Assembly: GCA_948470475.1 (NCBI GenBank)
Contig: OX419345.1
Coordinates: forward strand, 20,982,859-21,046,858
DNA: 64,000 nucleotides
Source: Galaxea fascicularis
Taxonomy: Eukaryota; Cnidaria; Anthozoa; Scleractinia; Euphylliidae
Direction of reading: 5' to 3'
A program made the position numbers and the translations under genes. Positions 23,420-33,000 of this stretch are shown here, piece after piece. The number at the start of each line of letters is the position of its first letter. Within the stretch, counting starts at the first letter, position 1. The notes under the pieces were generated by a model. The model did no database searches. It was not told where the DNA came from and was given only the letters and a program-made list of their open reading frames with translations.

Positions 23420-26400
23420 ATCGCACCGGTATTGTGAGGTCACGCGTTCAAACCCTGTTGAAGTCCCGAACTTTTTTCAGGCCTCTTTACGCCGAAAAAT
23501 CGTGTACACAATTGCGTGCACCAGTCTTCATTTGATTTTAGGGTTTCAAGGGTTGAATACTAGCAATGACTTATTTTTCCACTAGGTTGGAGGTGTGGGA
23601 CTCACCCTAACAGCAGCTGATCGTGTGGTGATCTGTAAGTTGAAATACCAGCACCATCTGCCTTACAATATGAAACAACCAATAAGAAAAATCAAAGCAA
23701 TGCCACTGCAACTAATAGTAACAACAGACCTGAGCAAACCTGCGATTTATTAATCCAAAAAGCGAGAAGCATTCTTAAATTTTCAAATAATAAAGGAGAT
23801 ATTAACTCTCGTGATCATCTCAGCCTAAAATCCAACGCATACACTCAGAGAGTGAATTTGTGCTTGTTCAGGTGGTGTAGACAATTTTATGAAAATGGCA
23901 TCTCACCATGTGCTTCATAGTTTAACCCTCAGTTACTGCTGCCAATAAAAAAAATCAAATAGTTTTCTTTCTTAGTATTATCCAAAATGGAAAGTATTGC
24001 CTATGATCACCAATATCCGATTCTTTTGCCTGAAAGAATGACAGCTCATTCCACTGTATTGTTTGATAATCTCTTGTACAGTTGATCCCAGCTGGAACCC
24101 AGCCACAGATGCACAAGCTGTTGATAGGTAATGTGTTTTTTTGAAGCAGCTTTTTCTGCCCAACGTTCCATGAGAGTTGTCAAAGGTCACAAGAACCTCG
24201 GAAAGTCTTAGATCATTAATTCCAGTTTTCTTGCAACTGGAAGCGCATTTAGAGGTTGACTGTCGTGAGTGGGGGACATGTTACGTGGCCTCCTCCGCAG
24301 ACCTTTTGACTCGTCATGCAATCTTGGAGAAAAGACCGCGTGACACCACCGGCAAAGAGGACAATAAATGAAACATTAGAACAATGCCCCCAGCGCTGAA
24401 AGCCGTGCAGCTGCTACAAATCACAGTCAATGAAATTGAAAGCTCTTGAGGCCTTCCAAGGGGTGGTCTGGTTTTGTTTTGTTCCTCGTTTACAACTCTG
24501 TCTGTTACTGAAAACAAAGAGGAATTGAAAGTGAATTGTCCCTATCGCAAACTTCGCCAATTTCTGTCGGTTGTCGGTGTTTTGGGAGCCATGTTCCTTG
24601 TCGATCTCTATCCCTTTGGAGGGCCTCGCTCTTGAGAGGGGCTAAATTACTCGGGCATTTTAAAGGTTACGGCTTTGATTGTTTCAATAAATATCATTTA
24701 GTCACCCTAGAAACTACTGGTGCATCGCCGCTTGATTGGTGTCATACCAGCAAGTTGCATATTTTCTGTCTTTTGGCTTCTTGAGGAGCTGATATCATTC
24801 GGTGTTGTTGTGTAAACAGAGTTTACCGCATTGGTCAGAAGAGGACTGTGATTATTTACCGTCTCATAACTTGCGGCACTCTGGAGGAAAAAATCTACCG
24901 GAAACAGATCTTCAAAGATGCGCTCATGAAACAAACAACTGGTGTGTCCAAAAACCCTTTCAGGTGAGCGCCGCAGTAGTAGTTCAATCAGAGCAGTTGG
25001 AGCACAAATTCCCCGTAATGGAATTCCATTACGTGGGTACTTAGTAGAAAGGTATGCCATGGGGTCAACTCGTTGGGCTGACTGTGGACTTCAAATTGGG
25101 AAGTCGAAGGCGCAATTTTTGTATCTATCCTTTTATTGTAAATGTTTCACGGAAGTCGAGAGTTCAACCTCTTAACCACAATGGCAAATTGCCAACTCAT
25201 TGTCAAGTTGGGATTCTTTTATCGGTCATCTTCGTTTGGAAACATTTGTTTCTGATACATGATTATTTTCATTATCCCTAAAAAGCATCTTGATCACAGG
25301 CCGAGAATAACTAAGTATTTGAAAAGCCTGGCTTCAATACCAACACGTTTCAGTACAAGAGTGTGTAAGAGACTTCAAGTTCGGTGGTTTCAAGTGTTAA
25401 CCACCACATAACTGTTGCTTGTTGAGCAGTATCGTTCGACCGGGATTTCAACCTTCAACCTCCACCTACTAAATTATAAGGTGACGTAATTTTTTTATTT
25501 ATGCAGATATTTCACAAATCAAGAGTTGCGTGATCTGTTTACTCTGGACGATCCTTACACATCGAAGACGCAAATGCAGCTGGAGAAAATGCACTCACAT
25601 AACAGAAAAACAGATGAAGAACTGGATAAACACATTGCGTTTCTGTACTCGCTGAGTATGTTTCGATAACACTTGCAAAAATTAATTCTGAGTTAACCCT
25701 ACTTTCCTCAGAGCAGCCCTCTTCTAAATTTCTATGATGTGGCCCGCAGTAAAATATAGACTTGTTACAACGGCTATCTCACACGATGTTTAACGTTACT
25801 TTGAAAAACTGACTGGCAGATTGGAAGCAAAAGTAACCCAGAATTGATGGTTCAATTTTGTTTAAAATCACTTCACCAGATTAAAAAAATATATAAAAAG
25901 CCTCCTTAACATGGGTTTAAAAGTATGAAACTTAAAACAAAATCGGACCAAGTCTTTCTAGTTCTCTTCTTGTGAGGCGGGAAATAAGTCAGATACGATA
26001 GAGTTTCGGGTTTGTGACCAAGTTACGACTTTGTCTTCAGCCTCATTCAGGCCGCATCTTTGGTTAAAAATTTGGCCAATTTTCCTTGCCTGTAACCTTA
26101 ACTGAATGGGTTACGTTACGGTGATCTTTAAATTTTGGTCAAATTAAAACCAATTCACCTAAGTGCCTTCCTCCCAACCAAGACACTCCTAAACCCTGAA
26201 AGCTATTTTCTCAATGGGAGAACAAGCTATATTCTGTTGCGGCATTAGGGAAAGTAAAACATTGATTTCTTTGTTGTTCTGACTTTCTTGTAGATATGTT
26301 TGGTATCAGTGACCATGATTTGATGTTCTCCCAGGATGCAGTCGAGACAACCGAACTACACGATACCCCCGATAATGAAGCCATCCAAGCCAGAGTAAGG

Positions 26401-29400
26401 GAATTACAAAGCTTGTTTGTCAGGTGGTCGTGAAATGCCATTTTGAGTTTGCTTCCATACTGATATAGTGTTTTAAATTTTTTCCATTTTAATGTTGTTT
26501 TCCAAAAAAAAAAATGATTTGATTGGTTCAGCGAACACAATTCCCATTTGCTGCTGAAAAGTATTGGTAACAGGCAGTTTTCTCAGCACCATATTTGGGT
26601 GTTGTCTGGCGGTAAAATTTCTGATCTTTTGATCTAGTGGCGGTTGAAAGAAATTGCGAACACTTAGTAAGGCGTTTTCCCAGATCAAATGAAAATCGCT
26701 CAGTGCCCGCAGGACAAAACAGTGAAAAAAAAATGTGGTACTAACTAAAATATGTCCTGTGAGAACTATAATTTAACATGAAGTATGACAATAATATCAT
26801 TCTTTTATTGCACAGGTTCTTCGAGCTCAGAATTTAATGGCAGCTGAAGCCAGAGGAACTGGGCCACAAATCCGACCAGTTGACGGAAATCCTGGTGTTT
26901 CACTGACACAGAGAATGGCCATGCCACAAGGATTACACCAATCGGTGCCAGCCAATAAGGAAAATATGAGTGTTCGGCAGAAGATTCAAGCAAAAATTGA
27001 CAGCGAAATGTTCTTTGTACCTAAAAAGCAGGACACAAAAAGATTTCAGCCAGGACACTCTGTTAAGGTTTGTGGGCATAGTTATTATGCTACTCATGCC
27101 TCAGTTGTGTGAGGAGCAAGGATGGCGCAGTGGTGAGAGCACTTGCCTCTCACTAATGTGAGCCGGGTTCAAGTCCCGTCTCGGCGTGGATTGAGTTTAT
27201 TGGTTCTCTTATCTGCTCCGATAGGTTTTTCTCCGGGTACTCCGGTTTTCCCCTCTCCTCAAAACTCAACATTTCCAAATTCCAATATAATCTGGAGTTC
27301 GAGGGCCACAGGTTCATCAGTCATATGGGCTGTTAAGTATCACCCTTGTTAAACTAAGTTGATTTGATTTTTTGATTTTGTGTTCTTGTTCAGTTGTTGA
27401 CTGAGATTTGCGGAGTAGTTTTCTCTTTTTTTCACTAATATTATTTCATTCTAAATTTCCTATAATCACACGAACTGTTTGCTTCCACTCTTCCAACAAA
27501 ACTGGCAGCCATGCTGTAAACATGCCAACAGCTTTAACGTTTTTCATCCAGACTCCTTTGCTGACACCAGCTAGTGCTAGTCCCACAGTGGTAGATTTGT
27601 GTTCACCGAGTCCAGTGAAAACGTCCCCTCCATTGGTACCAGCTGACTGCAGCACCGCAGTTGGAGAATCGCATTTATCACTCGCCGAGCTTGAGGCTCA
27701 GAATGATCAACAATTAGATGAACAGAGACTGGAGCAGGATTTCGCGTCTTTACGAATTGAGAACCCGAGTGCAAATTCAACGCCGATACTTTCGCCTTCG
27801 TCCAAGGTTGTCGATACTCCCCAGGCGGACAAACAAACGTAGGTTGGAAAAGCTGTTTGTTGTATAATTGGGAAAATCACATGAAGGTGTTACGCTGTCA
27901 CAAGAAAAAATAACTGTATTAGTTTTGCTTTTATACGAGAATTGTTTTCATTGGTGTTACTGAGAAAATCAAACCAAATTATCAAAGGACAAATTGGCAC
28001 TTGCTGAGCAACCAAATTCTGAGTAAAGGTAATGTGAAGCTATACATGAAGCTATTGCTCATTTAAACGGAAGTTGTAAAATACTAGAAATATCAAAAGG
28101 GCAAGTGATTGTTTGTCTCATAAAGGGCAAGTTGGCGAAACCTGTCTTTATACCTGCCATCTTTACACTTCTCTGTTATTTTTTGGCAAAAATGTGATGC
28201 AGGATATATTAGAGTGAAAACCTTGGTTTGGGAGGTTCGCTAAGAATTGTGTACACCTTTGAAAGGTTTTTGTCAAATTTCGCCGTCGGGAAGGATGTGA
28301 GACATGCCAACAAACTGAACACACCTTACGTGGATTTTTGATGGAAACAGTTTATGGGTGTCACGTATTGCTTACATGAAATATTTCGGGCATCTTATAT
28401 AAGCTGAAGTTTCGTGTAAGAACCAATCAGAACCAGTCAGAACCAACCAGAACCAGAACCAGAACCAGAACCAAACAATGAACGTGTTTCTGTTCCTCTT
28501 TCCAGATCCAGTCATATCGGTTCAGTTTCCTTTCAGGAACCGGCCCCGACGTTACAGGGGAAGAATATATTAATTGTTTAATAAAAAGTTAAACAATATA
28601 AGTAATTAGTTTTCTGTTGTTTGCCTCCAGATTTGAGAGCTCTTGCCTCTCGTCCACAACTAGTTGTTGCCCTTCTGGTGTGCATATATCTGAAAATGTC
28701 AACATTCTGAAGTGTGAGTGTATTATGTCCAAAGGTGAACAACATCACTATGATATGCTCATAGATGAAGGAAGGTTTGTGTGCTTACAGCCAATTTCTG
28801 CATTGCAATTCATTCCCAGGCCAACTGTCAGAGTGATAGTCTTGAGATAGAAATACTATTCACTTCTAAACTTTCTTGCTAACAAAATGCACTGAAACTG
28901 CATTTAAAACTGACAGCTTACGGGGCCATTTTAGAGTGACTTTAGTCTTATTTTTTTCATGCATTATTTTAATTTATACTTCGTTGCTACTTTTCATTTT
29001 TTTTTTCTTTTTGCATCCATGTTTGATTCTTTTTATGGTGAAGTAATGATGCATTTCTTAGTTCCAATATCAGGAATTGGCTTTGACATCCATTGAATGT
29101 TTTGAAAAGGTTGCGATTTATTTGCTACTCTCTCGATTATAAGCGTCGTTTGATAGACACAGGGGTTTCAAAAAGAAAAAAAGTAGCAGGAGAATATTCA
29201 GAAGTACCCGGACGACTATTGGGCCGAGCTAGCAGCACAGTGCGGTGGAGCCGAGGTTTGTGCCAAAGTATCCGCCGCAAACGCTTAAAGTAGCCGGTGA
29301 CTTGCGTCGGGCGCCGGCTTAAATTAAAAACCCTGTAGACATAATTAAACTGTGTCAGTTGAAACTTTGGCGCCACTTTCTTTCCTTGTTAACTGTCTCA

Positions 29401-29754
29401 AACCTTTCGCTACCTGGAATAGCAAATCGCTGCATCAGTTGTCCTCTACCGATTTCTTGAACGAATTCTTGCTTCCCGTGAGTGTTGGAGAATGTAGGAG
29501 TCCACTTTCGTTTTGTCACCACCATCTTTTCCTTCAAACGTAATGATTTCGGCAAAAGGAAACTTTGGTTCTATTGAATAATTCTTCTTCTTTTTTTTTA
29601 ATTGATCCACAGACGGCTAGAGACTAAAGGCAAGACTGAAGAGGCTCTTGTGCAATACCTGAATGCCTTAAAGCTAAATAGCAGTGACCTTACTATTCAT
29701 CTAAAGGCCATGCTCTTAATGGATCAAGTGTTTCCAGAAAGTTCTCGTCAATAA
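16549..29754 (+). CDS. ERCC6L: ERCC6L/PICH SNF2-family DNA translocase
   Basis: Twenty-two exons keep phase: 16549-16621, 17350-17498, 17712-17899, 18063-18188, 18912-19018, 19140-19201, 19591-19716, 20006-20098, 20258-20451, 20839-20947, 21207-21325, 21879-22107, 22634-22747, 23586-23634, 24082-24127, 24820-24963, 25507-25655, 26294-26394, 26816-27067, 27552-27838, 28631-28774 and 29613-29754. They total 3003 nt, 1000 residues plus TAA. Residues 25-74 are an N-terminal TPR-like helical pair. Motif I is GDDMGLGKT (133-141), motif II DEGH (241-244), motif [12 protein letters not shown] (267-275), followed by FLRRTK (337-342). Motif IV is VFSQS (507-511), and V/VI run from [13 protein letters not shown] to VYRIGQ (564-601). 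NPFRYF (640-645) and the following helix match the PICH-family region. Residues about 940-1000 form a C-terminal TPR. In animals PICH binds stretched anaphase DNA bridges, especially at centromeres. Human PICH is about 1250 residues; here the disordered linker between motor and C-terminal TPR is shorter. Exon 21 is the least certain. Confidence 0.93.
16692..16903. mobile_element. TTAA-bounded MITE in ERCC6L intron 1
   Basis: The stretch starts TTAACCCCTTG and ends AAAAGGTTAA, giving imperfect inverted ends bounded by TTAA, about 212 bp long with no coding capacity. It contains TTTCTCCTTGTA and GATCACCA words that I associate with an abundant coral MITE family (from memory, not searched). A TTAA target would fit a piggyBac-like source. 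Confidence 0.6.
17097..17215. repeat. Dispersed repeat copy, related to 21437-21545
   Basis: CCTTTGTCTCCTAA..CTAATT.TTCA followed by AAATTGA-rich sequence and TAAC/GCAACACATACAT recurs, diverged, at 21437-21545 in intron 11 of the same gene. The family is unknown to me. Similarity was judged by eye. Confidence 0.4.
18831..18857. repeat. 27-bp palindrome
   Basis: ACAGTTTTTCAAT faces its reverse complement with a one-nucleotide centre, in intron 4 of ERCC6L. No function is evident. Confidence 0.6.
19318..19506. mobile_element. 177-bp MITE, CAGGGGTTTCA ends, 6-bp TSD
   Basis: The element spans 19324-19500. It starts CAGGGGTTTCA and ends TGAAACCCCTG, and is flanked by the direct repeat TTCTTG (19318-19323 and 19501-19506). 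The interior holds AGCCGGCAACCGGCG-type sequence and no open frame. It lies in intron 6 of ERCC6L. A second family member in inverse orientation is at 29160-29335. Confidence 0.8.
21437..21545. repeat. Dispersed repeat copy, related to 17097-17215
   Basis: Shares TTCCTTTGTCTCCTAA, CCTAATTGTTCA and a TTTGACTGTAACATATACAT end with the copy in intron 1 of ERCC6L. This one is in intron 11. Confidence 0.4.
23166..23255. mobile_element. Hairpin MITE, GGCTCAGGTCAAAC ends, TTA TSD
   Basis: The arm GGCTCAGGTCAAACACCGTA (23169-23188) pairs with TACGGCGTTTGACCTGGGCC (23233-23252). The direct repeat TTA flanks both sides (23166-23168, 23253-23255). It is 84 bp long, non-coding and nested in the larger MITE. 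Confidence 0.7.
23276..23536 (+). mobile_element. tRNA-derived SINE with 8-bp TSD
   Basis: The direct repeat CATTTGAT (23276-23283 and 23529-23536) bounds about 245 bp. Within it, 23392-23463 resembles a tRNA: A box TAGCTCAGTTGGT at 23401-23413, an anticodon loop CCGGTAT (GGT, Thr-like), and B box GTTCAAACC at 23446-23454. The T-stem pairs poorly, no intact tRNA is formed, and the tRNA-like part has about 100 bp of non-tRNA sequence in front of it and about 65 bp behind. This is the structure of a composite SINE. The family resembles one I recall from coral genomes. Confidence 0.75.
27115..27385 (+). mobile_element. tRNA-derived SINE (GGTTTTTCTCCGGG type)
   Basis: Starts with a tRNA-like head: A-box-like TGGCGCAGTGGTGAGAGC and B box GGTTCAAGTCC at 27166-27176. 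It continues through the characteristic GGTTTTTCTCCGGGTACTCC and CCCCTCTCCTCAAAACTCAAC body, and ends in a TTGATTTGATTTTTTGATTTTG tail. The body is familiar to me from cnidarian SINEs. It lies in intron 19 of ERCC6L; no clear target duplication was found. The short frames in it are not genes. Confidence 0.75.
28421..28475. repeat. GAACCA short tandem repeat
   Basis: About nine units of AACCAG or AACCAATCAG-like words in ERCC6L intron 20. Low-complexity DNA. Confidence 0.8.
29154..29341. mobile_element. 176-bp MITE, second copy of the CAGGGGTTT family
   Basis: The element spans 29160-29335, starting CAGGGGTTTCA and ending AAAACCCTG, and is flanked by TAGACA (29154-29159 and 29336-29341). Read on the minus strand its interior (AAGCCGGCGCCCGACG) aligns with the AGCCGGCAACCGGCG interior of the copy at 19324-19500, so the two are in opposite orientation. 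It lies in intron 21 of ERCC6L. Confidence 0.75.
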
Positions 29755-30032
29755 AACTCGCAAAATTGCGCTGTTTGTTCGGTTTCATATTCTCCAAGAC
29801 TTTTAATGGTAATAATTAATTAAAATGCAATAAACAAATTTGAAGATCTTGCTCGATTTGGGAAAGACTGAAAGCTTCTCTGCATTTTGATCACTGTGCG
29901 GTCGAATAACACTAGAAAGCTTTATATTCGAAGATTTTAATTCGTCCATGCAAGCCACAATACTAAATCAGACCCATGTATGCCAAAAGGAAAAATAAAT
30001 GTTATTGTTACTAAGATGAACCATTGTCTTTT
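29755..30032. other. 3' flank of ERCC6L up to the satellite edge
   Basis: Holds AATAAA at 29829-29834, about 75 bp after the stop, which is the best polyadenylation signal for ERCC6L. The rest is AT-rich with nothing else recognised before satellite similarity begins. Confidence 0.55.
29829..29834 (+). terminator. Candidate ERCC6L polyadenylation signal
   Basis: AATAAA inside ATGCAATAAACAAATT, 75 bp past the TAA stop. A T/G-rich stretch (TTTGAAGATCTTGCTCGATTTG) follows. It is a hexamer match only. Confidence 0.5.
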
Positions 30033-33000
30033 CGGAGTTTTTACAACCATTTCAATATAATTTCTAGACTCCTCTTTGAAATAGGAGTATTTTTAACCCA
30101 ATTCAAAATTTGACCATAAACCATGAGTTAACCCCTTTGGGTTTTGGTCAAACTTTCAAGTTTCCTAAAATCTTCCACACAGCTCAAATAAGAAAAGAAA
30201 TCACGTTTTCGGAGTTCTTAAAAACATTTACACATGGTTTCTAGACTCCTTTTTCAAATAAACAAAGTTTAACCCAAAACCATGTGCTACCCCCTTTGGG
30301 TTTTGGTCAAAATTTCAACTTTGCTAAAATCTTGCACACAGCTCAAATAAGAATAGAAATCAAGTTTGCAGAGTTCTTGGAAGCATTTAGACATGATTTC
30401 TAGGTTGCTTTTTCAAGTAGGCAAAGTTTCAGCCAAATTCAAAATTTGACTCAAAAGCATGTGGTCCCCCCTTTGGGTTTTGGTCAAAATTTCAACTTTG
30501 CTAAAATCTTGCAGACAGCTCAAATAAGAATAGAAATCAAGTTTGCGGAGTTCTTGGAAGCATTTAGACATGATTTCTAGGTTGCTTTTTCAAGTAGGCA
30601 AAGTTTAAGCCAAATTCAAAATTTGACTCAAAAGCATGTGGTCCCCCCTTTGGGTTTTGGTCAAAATTTCAACTTTGCTAAAATCTTGCAGACAGCTCAA
30701 ATAAGAATAGAAATCAAGTTTGCGGAGTTCTTGGAAGCATTTAGACATGATTTCTAGGTTGCTTTTTCAAGTAGGCAAAGTTTAAGCCAAATTCAAAATT
30801 TGACTCAAAAGCATGTGGTCCCCCCTTTGGGTTTTGGTCAAAATTTCAACTTTGCTAAAATCTTGCACACAGCTCAAATAAGAATAGAAATCAAGTTTGA
30901 GGAGTTCTTGGAAGCATTTAGACATGATTTCTAGGTTGCTTTTTCAAGTAGGCAAAGTTTCAGCCAAATTCAAAATTTGACTCAAAAGCATGTGGTCCCC
31001 CCTTTGGGTTTTGGTAAAAATTTCAACTTTGCTAAAATCTTGCACACAGCTCAAATAAGAATAGAAATCAAGTTTGCGGAGTTCTTGGAAGCATTTAGAC
31101 ATGATTTCAGGGTTGCTTTTTAAGGTAGAGTTAGTTTAAGCCAAATTCAAAATTTGACTCAAACGCATGTGGTCCCCCCTTTGGGTTTTGGTCAAAATTT
31201 CAACTTTGCTAAAATCTTGCAGACAGCTCAAATAAGAATAGAAATCAAGTTTGCGGAGTTCTTGGAAGCATTTAGACATGATTTCTAGGTTGCTTTTTCA
31301 AGTAGGCAAAGTTTAAGCCAAATTCAAAATTTGACTCAAAAGCATGTGGTCCCCCCTTTGGGTTTTGGTCAAAATTTCAACTTTGCTAAAATCTTGCAGA
31401 CAGCTCAAATAAGAATAGAAATCAAGTTTGCGGAGTTCTTGGAAGCATTTAGACATGATTTCTAGGTTGCTTTTTCAAGTAGGCAAAGTTTAAGCCAAAT
31501 TCAAAATTTGACTCAAAAGCATGTGGTCCCCCCTTTGGGTTTTGGTCAAAATTTCAACTTTGCTAAAATCTTGCAGACAGCTCAAATAAGAATAGAAATC
31601 AAGTTTGCGGAGTTCTTGGAAGCATTTAGACATGATTTCTAGGTTGCTTTTTCAAGTAGGCAAAGTTTAAGCCAAATTCAAAATTTGACTCAAAAGCATG
31701 TGGTCCCCCCTTTGGGTTTTGGTCAAAATTTCAACTTTGCTAAAATCTTGCACACAGCTCAAATAAGAATAGAAATCAAGTTTGCGGAGTTCTTGGAAGC
31801 ATTTAGACATGATTTCTAGGTTGCTTTTTCAAGTAAGCAAAGTTTAAGTCAAACTCAAAAGCATGTGGTCCCCCCTTTGGGTTTTGGTCAAAATTTCAAC
31901 TTTGCTAAAATCTTGCACACAGCTCAAATAAGAATAGAAATCAAGTTTGCGGAGTTCTTGGAAGCATTTAGACATGATTTCTAGGTTGCTTTTTCAAGTA
32001 GGCAAAGTTTAAGCCAAATTCAAAATTTGACTCAAAAGGATGTGGTCCCCCCTTTGGGTTTTGGTCAAAATTTCAACTTTGCTAAAATCTTGCACACAGC
32101 TCAAATAAGAATAGAAATCAAGTTTGCGGAGTTCTTGGAAGCATTTAGACATGATTTCTAGGTTGCTTTTTCAAGTAGGCAAAGTTTAAGCCAAATTCAA
32201 AATTTGACTCAAAAGCATGTGGTCCCCCCTTTGGGTTTTGGTCAAAATTTCAACTTTGCTAAAATCTTGCAGACAGCTCAAATAAGAATAGAAATCAAGT
32301 TTGCGGAGTTCTTGGAAGCATTTAGACATGATTTCTAGGTTGCTTTTTCAAGTAGGCAAAGTTTAAGCCAAATTCAAAATTTGACTCAAAAGGATGTGGT
32401 CCCCCCTTTGGGTTTTGGTAAAAATTTCAACTTTGCTAAAATCTTGTACACAGCTCAAATAAGAATAGAAATCAAGTTTGCGGAGTTCTTGGAAGCATTT
32501 AGACATGATTTCTAGGTTGCTTTTTCAAGTAGGCAAAGTTTAAGCCAAATTCAAAATTTGACTCAAAAGCATGTGGTCCCCCCTTTGGGTTTTGGTCAAA
32601 ATTTCAACTTTGCTAAAATCTTGCAGACAGCTCAAATAAGAATAGAAATCAAGTTTGCGGAGTTCTTGGAAGCATTTAGACATGATTTCTAGGTTGCTTT
32701 TTCAAGTAGGCAAAGTTTAAGCCAAATTCAAAATTTGACTCAAAAGCATGTGGTCCCCCCTTTGGGTTTTGGTCAAAATTTCAACTTTGCTAAAATCTTG
32801 CAGACAGCTCAAATAAGAATAGAAATCAAGTTTGCGGAGTTCTTGGAAGCATTTAGACATGATTTCTAGGTTGCTTTTTCAAGTAGGCAAAGTTTAAGCC
32901 AAATTCAAAATTTGACTCAAAAGCATGTGGTCCCCCCTTTGGGTTTTGGTCAAAATTTCAACTTTGCTAAAATCTTGCACACAGCTCAAATAAGAATAGA

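Larger units (their letters stand above)
23006..23557. mobile_element. TTAAACCCTTT MITE split by two later insertions
   Basis: The outer ends TTAAACCCTTTAAACCCTAA (23006) and TTAGGGTTTCAAGGGTTGAA (to 23557) are imperfect inverted repeats. Between them the host MITE sequence is interrupted twice: by a hairpin MITE at 23169-23252 and by a tRNA-derived SINE at 23284-23528. It lies in intron 13 of ERCC6L. The outer element must be the oldest of the three. Confidence 0.65.

Noticed and set aside
23392..23463. Functional tRNA-Thr (GGT)
   Set aside because: The anticodon loop and A/B boxes are present, but the T-stem is mismatched and it is embedded in a longer unit with 8-bp target duplications. 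It is a SINE head, not a tRNA gene.
24707..25060. 117-codon minus ORF
   Set aside because: It is antisense to ERCC6L exon 16 and its flanking introns, and has no recognisable protein features.
28507..28540. Possible extra ERCC6L exon after CTTTCCAG
   Set aside because: Phase is compatible, but the donor GTTACAGG is poor and the neighbouring exon 28631-28774 already restores the frame into the TPR exon. It could be an alternative exon.
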